Below are positions 9,885-18,478 of a stretch of DNA of 64,000 nucleotides, piece after piece. Origin of the DNA: Buttiauxella agrestis ATCC 33320 (GTDB lineage Bacteria; Pseudomonadota; Gammaproteobacteria; Enterobacterales; Enterobacteriaceae). The translations under genes and the position numbers were made by a program. The stretch's first letter is position 1; each line of letters begins with the position of its first letter. The notes beneath the pieces are model-generated. The model made no database searches. It was not told the origin of the DNA and was given only the letters and a program-made list of their open reading frames with translations. The stretch covers positions 248,025 through 312,024 of the forward strand of contig NZ_JMPI01000022.1 in the NCBI RefSeq assembly GCF_000735355.1, given 5' to 3'.

Positions 9885-10640
9885 TCATGCGCGTTCGGTC
9901 GAATGGCCATTGCTCATCAGTGGGAAAATTTGCAGGCCCGCGCAGCGCCAAAGTTCCAGTTGGTCGAGCTGATGAGTGGTGGGTGTATCACCACACCAAA
10001 CCAATAATGTCTGTTGGGCGAATATTTCCGGACGAAGCTGATGCAGCGGGTGCGCCAGAACATCAATCCGCCAGCCTTGTTGGATTGCCATCCATGCTGC
10101 CATCCACAAACGCGTGGTATCTGGCGTATCCCAGCCCACCAACAACGCATCTTTACCGCTACGCTTACGTGCCGATGAGAGGCATAACGCGATGTAATTA
10201 ATCAGTGCGCCGTCCAGCAGGCTTAACAGGGTATTGAGGGTGACTTGTTGGCATTGAAGGCGACGACGCAGAGGGATGTAGAGTTGTTGAACAAGAGTTT
10301 CAGCCGGATAATCACGGCCCACATCCGCAATCCAGGCGCGAAGACGAGAAGGGTTACCGCTTCGCAAATGGTGAAGTAACAATTCCTGGCGTTCTCGCCA
10401 GCCACTTTCCATATCCTGAAGTTCGCCGCTCAGAAGGGCTTTCACCTTGCTGACCTGAACCCCATTTTCAATCCAGTGTTTGATTTCACGGATACGTTCG
10501 ATGTCGGCATCATCAAACAGCCGATGGCCGCCATCCGTTCGCTGCGGTTTCAGTAGCCCGTAACGCCGTTGCCAGGCACGCAACGTTACGGGGTTGATAT
10601 CACAAAGCACAGCCACTTCACCAATGGTAAAAAGTGCCAT
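9885..10640 (-). CDS. mlrA: MerR-family regulator MlrA (curli/biofilm, csgD activator)
   Basis: A transcriptional activator which, in E. coli and Salmonella, drives csgD and so curli and cellulose production under RpoS and c-di-GMP control (via DgcM/PdeR). The 251-residue product has an N-terminal MerR winged helix-turn-helix (residues 1-70, FTIGEVAVLCDINPVTLRAW) and a C-terminal B12-binding-like domain without an obvious cobalamin histidine motif. The ATG at 10640 gives the E. coli N-terminus (MALxTIGEVA); a longer in-frame extension is not supported. A perfect 13-bp inverted repeat lies 64-95 bases upstream. Confidence 0.95.
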   Translation of the reverse strand: MALFTIGEVAVLCDINPVTLRAWQRRYGLLKPQRTDGGHRLFDDADIERIREIKHWIENGVQVSKVKALLSGELQDMESGWRERQELLLHHLRSGNPSRLRAWIADVGRDYPAETLVQQLYIPLRRRLQCQQVTLNTLLSLLDGALINYIALCLSSARKRSGKDALLVGWDTPDTTRLWMAAWMAIQQGWRIDVLAHPLHQLRPEIFAQQTLLVWCGDTPTTHQLDQLELWRCAGLQIFPLMSNGHSTERA

Positions 10641-10703
10641 GTTATCCCCACAGTCTGCCCGGGAAGCCCCCGTATAACTGTAGTCAGTCGCATACACTCT
10701 GTG

Positions 10704-10735
10704 TAATTTTTAGTTAACAATGTAACTAAAAATTA
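10704..10735. promoter_or_regulatory. 13-bp perfect inverted repeat between roxA and mlrA
   Basis: Arms TAATTTTTAGTTA and TAACTAAAAATTA are separated by six bases. The right arm runs into the roxA stop codon, and the left arm ends 64 bases ahead of the mlrA ATG. It is AT-rich with no adjoining T-run, so it looks more like an operator than a terminator, though an RNA hairpin at the roxA 3' end is also possible. The cognate protein is unknown. Confidence 0.5.
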
Positions 10736-11854
10736 ATCATCAAAGTACCAGTAGCCCTGATTAACCAGTTCGGTCAATACGTTAACAAACTCGGGGTTTT
10801 GCAGCGCATCGCCCAATTCGTTTTGGCTTACCGTGGTGTAACGGCACAATGCATCAGCAGCCTCTGGAACAGGGGCTTCCATAGGTTCGCTATTAACGAA
10901 GAACTGACCATCAACATTGAGAACACGTAAACCACTTAAGCGCGTCAGACATTCGCCCCCGAGCAACGCATCGACGATTTCGTCTTGCTGATAGGGCGGT
11001 TCAGCCGGGGCGACATCGAGTTCGTGACGCGGAGTGGTGACGAAGCGGCCGAACCACTGTTTGAAATCTTCAGGCTGGCTGATGACTTCCATCATCATGT
11101 AGCGCAGGCGGTTGAGCTCATAGCTTTCAACTTTGCCAGGATGCTCGCGAACCGTTAAATCCGGGTCGCTGTAGTGCTCGCCGCCCAGATCGTTTTCCAG
11201 TGCGTAATCGGCAAAGCTGCTGATCAAATCGCGGCCATTTGGCCCACGGAAACCGACGGAATAGTTGAGCGCCGTTTCATGCGTGAAGCCATCGTGCGGG
11301 AAACCTGGTGGAATATACAGAATGTCGCCAGGTTCCAGATCTTCATCAATAATCGGCTCGAACGGATCAACGTGCAGCAACGCCGGATGCGGGCAGAACT
11401 GGCGCATTGGCAGTTTATCGCCCACACGCCAGCGACGGCTGCCCATCCCCTGAATGATAAACACATCGTATTGGTCGATATGCGGGCCCACGCCACCACC
11501 CGGCACCGAGAAGGAGATCATCAGGTCGTCTAAACGCCAGTCAGGCAAAACGCGGAATGGGCGCACCAGTTCCGCAGAGGGCGCATGCCAATGGTTTACG
11601 GCTTGAGCCAGCAGCGACCAACCGGTATCACCTAAATTGTCAAAATGCTCAAATGGCCCGTTAGCGGCTTGCCATTGGCCATTGGTATGACTGACCAGGC
11701 GGCTGTCCACTTCTGCTTCCATAGCAAGACCGGCTAATTCGTCCGGGGTAATCGGATCGACAAAATCAGGAAACGCATTTTTTAAAACGACTGGCTTTTT
11801 CTGCCAGTATTTCGCCATAAATTCAGGCCAGTCTAAATTGAGTTGATAATCCAT
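10733..11854 (-). CDS. roxA: ribosomal protein uL16 arginine hydroxylase RoxA (YcfD)
   Basis: A 2-oxoglutarate/Fe(II) oxygenase of the JmjC/cupin class that hydroxylates Arg81 of ribosomal protein L16. The 373-residue length equals E. coli YcfD. The iron triad is intact: His125 and Asp127 (GPHIDQYD) and His187 (PPGFPHDGF), at the same numbers as in E. coli. The C-terminal winged-helix dimerisation/substrate region is also present. The location is unusual: in E. coli the gene is next to phoPQ, but here it stands between mlrA and dinG. It is divergent from dinG. Confidence 0.95.
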   Translation of the reverse strand: MDYQLNLDWPEFMAKYWQKKPVVLKNAFPDFVDPITPDELAGLAMEAEVDSRLVSHTNGQWQAANGPFEHFDNLGDTGWSLLAQAVNHWHAPSAELVRPFRVLPDWRLDDLMISFSVPGGGVGPHIDQYDVFIIQGMGSRRWRVGDKLPMRQFCPHPALLHVDPFEPIIDEDLEPGDILYIPPGFPHDGFTHETALNYSVGFRGPNGRDLISSFADYALENDLGGEHYSDPDLTVREHPGKVESYELNRLRYMMMEVISQPEDFKQWFGRFVTTPRHELDVAPAEPPYQQDEIVDALLGGECLTRLSGLRVLNVDGQFFVNSEPMEAPVPEAADALCRYTTVSQNELGDALQNPEFVNVLTELVNQGYWYFDD

Positions 11855-11987
11855 TTTTTGATACCAGTGGAGGATAAACGGGCTCGATTATAGAGACGCT
11901 CGCCCACAGGCCGCCTTGTTGTGTATCAAGGCTTGCTCACAGTAGCGGCGAAAAAACAATACAGCCCTACAGCAAAAAGTGGGACAA

Positions 11988-12007
11988 TAGTGGCTGTTTA
12001 TACAGTA
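11988..12007 (+). promoter_or_regulatory. LexA box of dinG
   Basis: TAGTGGCTGTTTATACAGTA ends 12 bases before the dinG ATG. From memory it differs at one position from the E. coli dinG SOS box, including its atypical left half. LexA binding here would put dinG under SOS control. Confidence 0.8.
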
Positions 12008-12019
12008 GAAGTGGTTCCC

Positions 12020-14179
12020 ATGGCTTTGTCCTCCGCGCAAAAAGAGCAAATCGCCGCCTGGTATAAGGCGCTACAACAGCAGATCCCGGACTTTATTCCG
12101 CGCCCACCGCAACGGCAGATGATTGCAGAAGTGGCAAAAACACTGGCGGGTGAAGCGGGGCGTCATCTGGCGATTGAAGCACCGACTGGCGTGGGGAAAA
12201 CCCTTTCTTACCTGATTCCGGGCATTGCGATTGCCCGCGGCGAACAAAAAACGCTGGTGGTCAGTACCGCTAACGTCGCATTGCAGGATCAAATATTTAG
12301 CAAGGATCTGCCCTTGCTCCGCAAAATTATCCCTGACTTAAAATTCACCGCCGCCTTCGGGCGCGGGCGTTATGTATGCCCGCGTAATCTTGCTGCACTG
12401 GCGACGGACAACCTGGCGCAGGGCGACTTGTTGGCGTTCCTCGAAGATGAAATGGCGCCGACCAGCAAAGACGAACAACAGCGCTGCGGCAAGCTGAAAA
12501 CCGATCTTGATGCGTACAAGTGGGACGGACTGCGTAACCATGCCTCACAAAATATTGAAGATGATTTATGGCGGCGTCTGAGCACCGACAAAGCCAGTTG
12601 CCTGGGGCGAAATTGCCATTGGTATCGTGAATGCCCGTTCTTTGTGGCGCGGCGTGAAATAGACGATGCCGAGGTGGTGGTCGCGAATCATGCGCTGGTA
12701 ATGGCGGCAATGGAAAGTGATGCTGTGCTACCGGAAGCCAAAAACCTGCTGTTGATTTTAGATGAAGGCCACCATCTGCCGGATGTGGCACGTGACGCGC
12801 TGGAAATGAGTGCCGAAGTCACGCCGGGTTATAGCCGTTTGCAGTTCGATCTCTTTACCAAACTGGTGGAAACCTGCATGGCGCAGTTCCGCCCAAAAAG
12901 TCCGCCGCCGCTGACCAATCCAGAGCGTTTGACCAACCATTGCGATGAAATTTACGAACTCTTAAGCTCGTTTAGCAGCATTGTGTCGTTATGGCTGGCG
13001 GGTGAACAAGAAGCCGAACATCGCTTTGAAATGGGCATTCTTCCTGAAGAACTGATGGTGATTTGCAAACGGCTGGCGAAGCTGATGGAAGGGCTGCGCA
13101 GCCTGTCAGAAGCGTTGCTTAACGATCTTGGCGAAAAAACCGGTAGCCACGATATTGTGCGTTTGCACCGCGCGTTACTACACATGAACCGCGCGCTGGG
13201 TTATTTCGAGACGCAGAGCAAACTGTGGCGGCTGTCAGCGATGGAACAGGCATCTGGTGCGCCGGTTTCAAAATGGGTGACGCGGGAAATCCGCGAAGGC
13301 CAGCCGCATCTGTTCTTCCATTGCGTCGGCATTCGCGTCAGCGATCAGCTCGAAAAACTGGTGTGGCGCAATGTGCCGCATGTCATCGTCACTTCCGCCA
13401 CGCTGCGTTCATTAAATAAATTCGACCGCCTGAAAGAGATGAGCGGGTTAGACGAACATGCGGGTGACCGGTTTGTCGCGCTGGACTCGCCGTTTAATCA
13501 TGTCGAGCAAGGCAAACTGGTCATCCCACAGTTAACCGTCGAACCAACGATGGAAAACGAAGCCCAGCATCTGGCTGAAATGGCAGCGTTTTTCCGTGCC
13601 GAACTGGCGAAAGGTGAACATAAAGGCATGCTGGTGCTGTTTGCCAGCAACCGTGCGATGCAGGTGTTTTTAACCCATGTCACCGATTTGCGTCTGACGT
13701 TGTTAGTGCAAGGCGATCAGCCACGTTATCGGCTGGTGGAGATGCACCGCAAACGCGTCGAACAGGGCGAAACCAGCGTGCTGGTTGGCCTGCAATCTTT
13801 TGCAGAAGGCCTCGATTTAAAAGGCGATTTACTCAGCCAGGTGCATATCCATAAAATCGCTTTCCCACCGATTGATAGCCCGGTTGTGCTTACCGAGGGC
13901 GAGTGGCTAAAAACCCTGAAACGCTATCCTTTTGAAGTACAGAGTTTACCGAGTGCTTCGTTTAATCTTATTCAGCAGGTTGGTCGCTTGATTCGTAGCC
14001 ACGGTTGTTACGGTGAAGTGGTGATTTATGATCGCCGCCTGTTGACCAAAAATTATGGGCAGCGTTTACTGGGTGCATTGCCGGTGTTTCCGATCAGTCA
14101 GCCTGAAGCGCCATCAGCTAAACCGATTGATACCAAACCTAAAAAAACGGTGCGGCGCAAACGTGTGAGCAAGAAATAG
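12020..14179 (+). CDS. dinG: ATP-dependent 5'-3' DNA helicase DinG
   Basis: A damage-inducible superfamily-2 iron-sulfur helicase (XPD-like) that unwinds DNA-RNA hybrids and R-loops. The product is 719 residues (716 in E. coli). Walker A is APTGVGKT at residues 54-61, and the DEAH-box is LDEGH. The four cluster-binding cysteines are at 120, 194, 199 and 205, the same numbers as in E. coli. The helicase C-terminal motifs are near the end (QSFAEGLDLKG; QQVGRLIRS). ATG 12020 gives the E. coli N-terminus (MAL..A.K.QIAAWYKAL); the frame is open further upstream but runs through the LexA box. Confidence 0.97.
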   Translation: MALSSAQKEQIAAWYKALQQQIPDFIPRPPQRQMIAEVAKTLAGEAGRHLAIEAPTGVGKTLSYLIPGIAIARGEQKTLVVSTANVALQDQIFSKDLPLLRKIIPDLKFTAAFGRGRYVCPRNLAALATDNLAQGDLLAFLEDEMAPTSKDEQQRCGKLKTDLDAYKWDGLRNHASQNIEDDLWRRLSTDKASCLGRNCHWYRECPFFVARREIDDAEVVVANHALVMAAMESDAVLPEAKNLLLILDEGHHLPDVARDALEMSAEVTPGYSRLQFDLFTKLVETCMAQFRPKSPPPLTNPERLTNHCDEIYELLSSFSSIVSLWLAGEQEAEHRFEMGILPEELMVICKRLAKLMEGLRSLSEALLNDLGEKTGSHDIVRLHRALLHMNRALGYFETQSKLWRLSAMEQASGAPVSKWVTREIREGQPHLFFHCVGIRVSDQLEKLVWRNVPHVIVTSATLRSLNKFDRLKEMSGLDEHAGDRFVALDSPFNHVEQGKLVIPQLTVEPTMENEAQHLAEMAAFFRAELAKGEHKGMLVLFASNRAMQVFLTHVTDLRLTLLVQGDQPRYRLVEMHRKRVEQGETSVLVGLQSFAEGLDLKGDLLSQVHIHKIAFPPIDSPVVLTEGEWLKTLKRYPFEVQSLPSASFNLIQQVGRLIRSHGCYGEVVIYDRRLLTKNYGQRLLGALPVFPISQPEAPSAKPIDTKPKKTVRRKRVSKK

Positions 14180-14193
14180 AAAGGAGAGTCTGA

Positions 14194-15162
14194 ATGGATT
14201 ACCGTAAAATAATCAAAGAAATAGGGCGCGGTAAAAACCATGCCCGCTCCCTGAATTTTGATACCGCTCGTGGCTTATATGCCCATATGCTCAGAGGTGA
14301 AGTACCTGAACTTGAACTCGGTGGCGTGTTGATTGCGTTGCGCATCAAAGGCGAAGGCGAGGAGGAAATGCTCGGCTTTTATGACGCGATGAAGCACCAT
14401 GTCATCTCCCTGACGCCTCCGGTCAACAAGCCGATGCCGATTGTGATCCCTTCTTATAACGGCGCGCGTAAACAAGCCAATCTCACGCCATTATTAGCGA
14501 TGTTACTCAACCGCCTCGGTTTTCCGGTGGTGGTGCATGGCGTCAGCCACGATCCCACTCGGGTATTAACCGAAACCATTTTTACGCTGATGGGCATTGA
14601 ACCCACGCTTCATGCGGGCCAGGCGCAAGCTAAACTGGACTCGCATCATCCGGTCTATATCCCGATCGGTGCGCTTTGCCCGCCGATGGAAGATCAGCTC
14701 GCCATGCGCTGGCGAATGGGGGTGCGTAATAGTGCGCATACGCTCGCCAAACTGGCGACACCGTTTGAAGAAAATTCCGCACTTCGTCTTGCCAGCGTTT
14801 CCCATCCTGAATATGTCCCGAAAGTGGCGAAGTTCTTTGCTGATATTGGCGGGCGTGGTCTGCTAATGCACGGAACGGAAGGGGAAGTTTATGCTAACCC
14901 GCAACGCTGCCCGCAGATTACGCTTATTGATAGTTTGGGATCACGTGTTGTGAGTGAACGTCAGACAGACGTCAATGAAGATGAAATCGTGTTGCCAGCG
15001 GGTAAAGATCCCGACGTGACCGCCCGTTGGATTGAGCGCTGTGTGGCGGGTGTTGAACCTATTCCGCAATCATTGAAAATACAAATGGCATGCTGTCTGA
15101 TGGCGACGGGCGAAGTGGCTACGTTTGATGAGGGTTTACTTCGCGTTAATCAGACATTCTGA
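14194..15162 (+). CDS. ybiB: TrpD2-family DNA/RNA-binding protein YbiB
   Basis: A homologue of anthranilate phosphoribosyltransferase that, in E. coli, lacks that activity, binds nucleic acids without sequence specificity and is induced with dinG in the SOS response. The 322-residue product has the glycosyltransferase-family-3 N-terminal helical domain and central domain (PIVIPSYNGARKQANLTPLLA near residue 90). It starts 14 bases after dinG with its own AGGAGAG, so the two are probably one transcript. E. coli ybiC (hcxB), the usual next gene, is absent. Confidence 0.94.
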   Translation: MDYRKIIKEIGRGKNHARSLNFDTARGLYAHMLRGEVPELELGGVLIALRIKGEGEEEMLGFYDAMKHHVISLTPPVNKPMPIVIPSYNGARKQANLTPLLAMLLNRLGFPVVVHGVSHDPTRVLTETIFTLMGIEPTLHAGQAQAKLDSHHPVYIPIGALCPPMEDQLAMRWRMGVRNSAHTLAKLATPFEENSALRLASVSHPEYVPKVAKFFADIGGRGLLMHGTEGEVYANPQRCPQITLIDSLGSRVVSERQTDVNEDEIVLPAGKDPDVTARWIERCVAGVEPIPQSLKIQMACCLMATGEVATFDEGLLRVNQTF

Positions 15163-15180
15163 ATAGCTGAATGCAAAGCA

Positions 15181-15211
15181 AAAAAAAAGCCCGCGGTAAA
15201 TGGCCGCGGGC
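15181..15211 (-). terminator. rho-independent terminator of ybiJ
   Basis: Arms GCCCGCGG / CCGCGGGC with a seven-base loop; on the minus strand the hairpin runs straight into eight or more T. It lies 80 bases beyond the ybiJ stop and, being a strong G/C stem, may also slow ybiB transcripts coming the other way. Confidence 0.85.
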
Positions 15212-15290
15212 AACAAGGGTTAAAACAGGGTCAAGCAGGGTGGAGCATCGCTCCAAATATATGAGGGTAAATCAGGGCAATACCGCAGGG

Positions 15291-15551
15291 TTATTTATAG
15301 ATAACCGCAGTACCGCTCATTTTGCCGTTGGTGTTAGCAGAAGTAATTGAGTACGCTTTTGCGCCAGCTTGTTCTGCTTTAGAAGCCAGTTGTGCTTCCA
15401 GGCCATCCAGAGTCGTTGCGTTATCAGCAGAAACCACACCAATTTTGTTCATGTTCTGTGCTTCAGATGGGCTGATAGATTGTGCAGCGAATGCGCCGAA
15501 AGAAAGAGTGGTCAGGGCGATAGCGGCTACAGCATATTTGATGGTTTTCAT
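15291..15551 (-). CDS. ybiJ: YhcN/BhsA-family periplasmic protein YbiJ
   Basis: An 86-residue secreted protein of the DUF1471 (YhcN/BhsA/McbA) family, small stress- and biofilm-related periplasmic proteins. It has a typical signal peptide of 22 residues (FGAFA|AQS). The mature domain has the family pattern IGVVSADNATTLDGLEAQL and ends SGTAVIYK. It is collinear with E. coli YbiJ along its whole length. A paralogue (McbA) lies at 24146 beyond the accessory island; in E. coli the two are much closer together. Confidence 0.93.
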   Translation of the reverse strand: MKTIKYAVAAIALTTLSFGAFAAQSISPSEAQNMNKIGVVSADNATTLDGLEAQLASKAEQAGAKAYSITSANTNGKMSGTAVIYK

Positions 15552-15910
15552 AGTATATTTCTCGCAGGTTATTCTGTTTAAGGTGACGTTGTTCCGTCGA
15601 TGTGATTATGGTCACACTTTTAGGCAGAAGAATAAATCGAATAGAATTGACGGCCTTGTTCAAATTTTTTGAATTTAAGTTAAATCATTGAAATAAGTGA
15701 TGATTAGCACACGAATCATCATTCCGGATTGTGTGATCCAGATCCCGCTTCGCTTTCCGCATTTTTTGCTACTTTTTTTCATAAGATAGAACTGGTCTGG
15801 CCTGCAATCGCTTGCGCGCTATTTTTACGATAATGTGTGGATTTGCTCTTTCCGCTGCGACACTTACTTTTATAATGAAGACCTTACTTAACTCATGATG
15901 AAGAGGTTCG
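15552..15910. other. intergenic region, ybiJ / transposase-like gene
   Basis: A 359-bp AT-rich divergent region. It must hold the ybiJ promoter and that of the gene at 15911 (whose RBS is GAAGAGG). I see no repeat, RNA gene or recognisable operator in it. Confidence 0.5.
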
Positions 15911-16732
15911 ATGGAGATCAAGCTGCACTCCAACGCCACCACCACGCCGCGTACCCGCAAATATATTCAAAGCTCTGACAAAACCGACAGTGAACTGGCG
16001 GAGGAGTTGAATATTTCTGTGGATACCGTCAGGCGCTGGCGTAAGCGAGATGACTGTTATGACAAATCTCATCGACCTAATACCATTCATCGTGCATTGA
16101 GCCATGAGCAGGAGGCGATGCTGGTCTTTCTGCGAGTACGTTTATCACTTTCCCTGGATGAGCTTGTGGAAGCCGCGCAATTGCTGGTCCAGCAGGGTAT
16201 TTCGCGCGCCAGTGTCAGCAGAACATTGCAAAACTGGCAGCAATCCCGGCTCGCTAAACCTGATTTAAAGCAGCCGGTCGGACATTTGCGCCTTGATGTG
16301 TTTTCGCTTCCTGAAAGCATTAGCCATAAACACGGCTCGTTGCTGGCCTTTAGTTGTCCGGTTTCTGGGTTTTTGGCGGTGGCATTGCGTGAACGAGGCG
16401 AACAACAATCCCTTGATGCGCTGGTCGGTTTTTTGCAGCAGGGTTTACTATTGAAAGTGCGGTCATTAACGGCCTGTTCTACCACGCTGACCCAACAACT
16501 GGCGCAACAACTTGGGGTTCCCTTGCATGAAGCCCAGCCGGAAGCCTGGCTTGAAAGAGCCGCAAGCGGTGAGTGGACGCAAACGCTGGAACAGTTACTT
16601 AACGGTGAGCGTTACGATAGGCGTTTGGGTTTTGGCGCGGTGTTGCTGGAATTTGAAGATTTGCTGAATAAGAGGATTATCCGCAGCCGACTTAAAAACC
16701 TCTCGCCGGCTGCGTGGCTAAAAACTCGTTAA
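15911..16732 (+). CDS. domesticated transposase-like HTH protein
   Basis: A 273-residue protein with an N-terminal helix-turn-helix (about residues 26-45, DSELAEELNISVDTVRRWRKR), then a second helical region and a degraded RNase-H-like core. The order resembles IS481/IS3-type transposases: GHLRLDVFSLPES (Asp129) stands where such enzymes have the first catalytic Asp in a LHID-like strand. The second Asp (usual DNG motif) and the catalytic Glu are not found, and no terminal inverted repeats flank the gene. I infer a transposase-derived DNA-binding protein, possibly a regulator, not an active element. Its stop codon overlaps that of the convergent PTS IIB gene. The function is unknown. Confidence 0.65.
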   Translation: MEIKLHSNATTTPRTRKYIQSSDKTDSELAEELNISVDTVRRWRKRDDCYDKSHRPNTIHRALSHEQEAMLVFLRVRLSLSLDELVEAAQLLVQQGISRASVSRTLQNWQQSRLAKPDLKQPVGHLRLDVFSLPESISHKHGSLLAFSCPVSGFLAVALRERGEQQSLDALVGFLQQGLLLKVRSLTACSTTLTQQLAQQLGVPLHEAQPEAWLERAASGEWTQTLEQLLNGERYDRRLGFGAVLLEFEDLLNKRIIRSRLKNLSPAAWLKTR

Positions 16733-17034
16733 TTAATCAGGCTCAACGCATGGTCAAGAATCTTCTCCCCGTTGACCATACCGTAATCCATCATATTAAT
16801 GGTTTCCACTCGCTTATTAAGCGGCGCGGCAATCTGTTTGCAGTCTGCGAGCTTATAGGCGATTTGCGGGCCAAGCAGTGCGCAGTCAAAAGCAGTAATC
16901 GCGTTTTTAAAATCGCTCATTCCTTTCGCCTGAATCTCGACTTCAAGCTGGCGTTTCACCGCCGCTTCCTGCATGCGTTTGACGACCAGACTGGTCGACA
17001 TGCCTAAATCACATACCAGTAGAATCTTTTTCAT
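16729..17034 (-). CDS. PTS lactose/cellobiose-family IIB component
   Basis: A 101-residue cytoplasmic phosphocarrier. The N-terminus KKILLVCDLGMSTS carries the phospho-accepting Cys8 in the P-loop typical of the cellobiose/chitobiose IIB class (ChbB-like). It is the last gene of the operon IIC-glycosylasparaginase-aminopeptidase-IIB, and its start overlaps the end of the aminopeptidase gene by 26 bases. No IIA gene is present nearby, so IIA would have to come from another locus such as a chb-type operon. The substrate is inferred from its neighbours to be a glycosyl-asparagine compound. Confidence 0.85.
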   Translation of the reverse strand: MKKILLVCDLGMSTSLVVKRMQEAAVKRQLEVEIQAKGMSDFKNAITAFDCALLGPQIAYKLADCKQIAAPLNKRVETINMMDYGMVNGEKILDHALSLIN

Positions 17035-18478
17035 TTGTCTTTCCTTTGCAGATGTCGAGTAAGAATTGCGTCAGTAACAGAGCAGGGCGGCCGCTGGCCT
17101 GGGTGAATTTACCCCGACTCAACGCGGTGCCGCTGACATCTAAATGCGCCCACGGCGACTGGTGGCAAAACTTACTTAAGAATTGGGCGGCGGATACCGC
17201 GATGGCCGCGTTATTGGGCGGTGTGTTCGTGAGGTCGGCAATATGGCTTTTGACTTGCGAATCAAAGCTTTCGTCGAGCGGCAGCGGCCAGATTCGGTCC
17301 TGGGTTAAATCGGCTGCCTGCTGCAATTGGTGGCTAAGGGGGGAATCATTACTCATCAGCCCGGAGATGTCATACCCCAGGGCTTTGACTACCGCTCCGG
17401 TCAGGGTGGCGACATCAATTAGCGCTGCCGGATTAAAGCGCGTTGAGGCGTAGCTCAGCGCATCCGCTAAAACCAGGCGACCTTCAGCATCGGTATTTAT
17501 AATTTCGACGCTATGACCGGCGTGCGATTTCACCACATCACCCGGCAGCATGGCGTTAACGCCAGGCATGTTTTCGGCCAGCGCCATCACGGCGACAACA
17601 TTGAGCGGGAGTTGCAGCGTTTTGACGATTTCCATCAGCCCGAACACCACGGCAGCACCACACATATCGTATTTCATGGTGCGCATTCCTTCGCCTTCTT
17701 TCAGCCACATCCCGCCGGTATCGAAGGTAATGCCTTTGCCGACAAACGCGTAATACGGTGCGTTTTCCGCGCCACCTTGCCAGCGCAGCGTCACCAACCG
17801 GGGCGGGTTGTCGCTGCCTTTTCCTGTGGCATCAAGACAACCTAAACCCTGCTTGCGAATGGCGTGTTCATCAAGGATTTCACAGTGCGTTTGCGGATGC
17901 TCGCACGCCCAGCTTTCAGCTTGTTGGGCCACATCATGCGGGCGGCAGTCATTTGCCGGAGTGTCGGCCAGTTTGCGCGAAAGCAGCATACCTTGAGCAA
18001 CTGCCTGCGTTTGCGCAGCCAGTTCTGACGATTGCGTGTTGTGTTCTGCCACCAGTAATAACAGTTGCCCGTGACTTTGCGCTTGCTGGGCGCGATATCC
18101 CAACTGCGGCAACTGATAGAAACGGTTCATCACTGCCACCAGGAAGGTGCGCAGGCGTGCAAAAACGACACGGTTTGCCAGGTCAAAACCTGAGATATCG
18201 ACGGCGACAGGGTGTGAAAGCGGGCCTGGCAAAACGCTATTCAGGTATTCTGTTAACTGGCGCAGCACTTCAGGACGCTCAATTTTTGCCGCAGATAAAA
18301 GCGTCAGTTGCAGGCATTTGCTGCTTAAACCGAAAGTGGTGGTTTGCGATTCACTGGAGAGCGCCATTTCATCCAGCAGCGGGCGCAGCGTTTGCGGCCA
18401 CGCGTTGGCGTGAGCTTTCCACAGTATTAAATGCGCATCAGCCGGACATTGCGTAAGGGGGGTTAACTGACATTTCAT
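17009..18478 (-). CDS. M17 leucyl aminopeptidase family protein
   Basis: A 489-residue cytosolic di-metal aminopeptidase of the PepA/PepB family, which removes N-terminal amino acids from peptides. The catalytic domain shows the metal and active-site motifs VGKGITFDTGG, MKYDMCGAA and the family signature NTDAEGRL. It is a third, diverged type beside PepA and PepB, and is embedded in a PTS operon: its start overlaps the stop of the glycosylasparaginase gene by four bases, and the IIB gene starts inside its end. In this setting it may trim amino acids from imported glycopeptides, because glycosylasparaginases need an Asn with free alpha-amino and carboxyl groups. That role is inference. Confidence 0.88.
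   Translation of the reverse strand: MKCQLTPLTQCPADAHLILWKAHANAWPQTLRPLLDEMALSSESQTTTFGLSSKCLQLTLLSAAKIERPEVLRQLTEYLNSVLPGPLSHPVAVDISGFDLANRVVFARLRTFLVAVMNRFYQLPQLGYRAQQAQSHGQLLLLVAEHNTQSSELAAQTQAVAQGMLLSRKLADTPANDCRPHDVAQQAESWACEHPQTHCEILDEHAIRKQGLGCLDATGKGSDNPPRLVTLRWQGGAENAPYYAFVGKGITFDTGGMWLKEGEGMRTMKYDMCGAAVVFGLMEIVKTLQLPLNVVAVMALAENMPGVNAMLPGDVVKSHAGHSVEIINTDAEGRLVLADALSYASTRFNPAALIDVATLTGAVVKALGYDISGLMSNDSPLSHQLQQAADLTQDRIWPLPLDESFDSQVKSHIADLTNTPPNNAAIAVSAAQFLSKFCHQSPWAHLDVSGTALSRGKFTQASGRPALLLTQFLLDICKGKTNEKDSTGM

Noticed and set aside
11988-12007. Reading the dinG box as a canonical CTGT-N8-ACAG LexA site
   Set aside because: The CTG and CAG are only six bases apart; it fits only the known atypical dinG box register, so it was annotated in that form.
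15911-16732. Active insertion sequence
   Set aside because: No terminal inverted repeats or target duplications seen, and two of three catalytic acidic residues are missing.
17758-18456. Long plus-strand frames within the aminopeptidase gene
   Set aside because: They are shadows of a G/C-rich coding sequence, without start signals or domain features.
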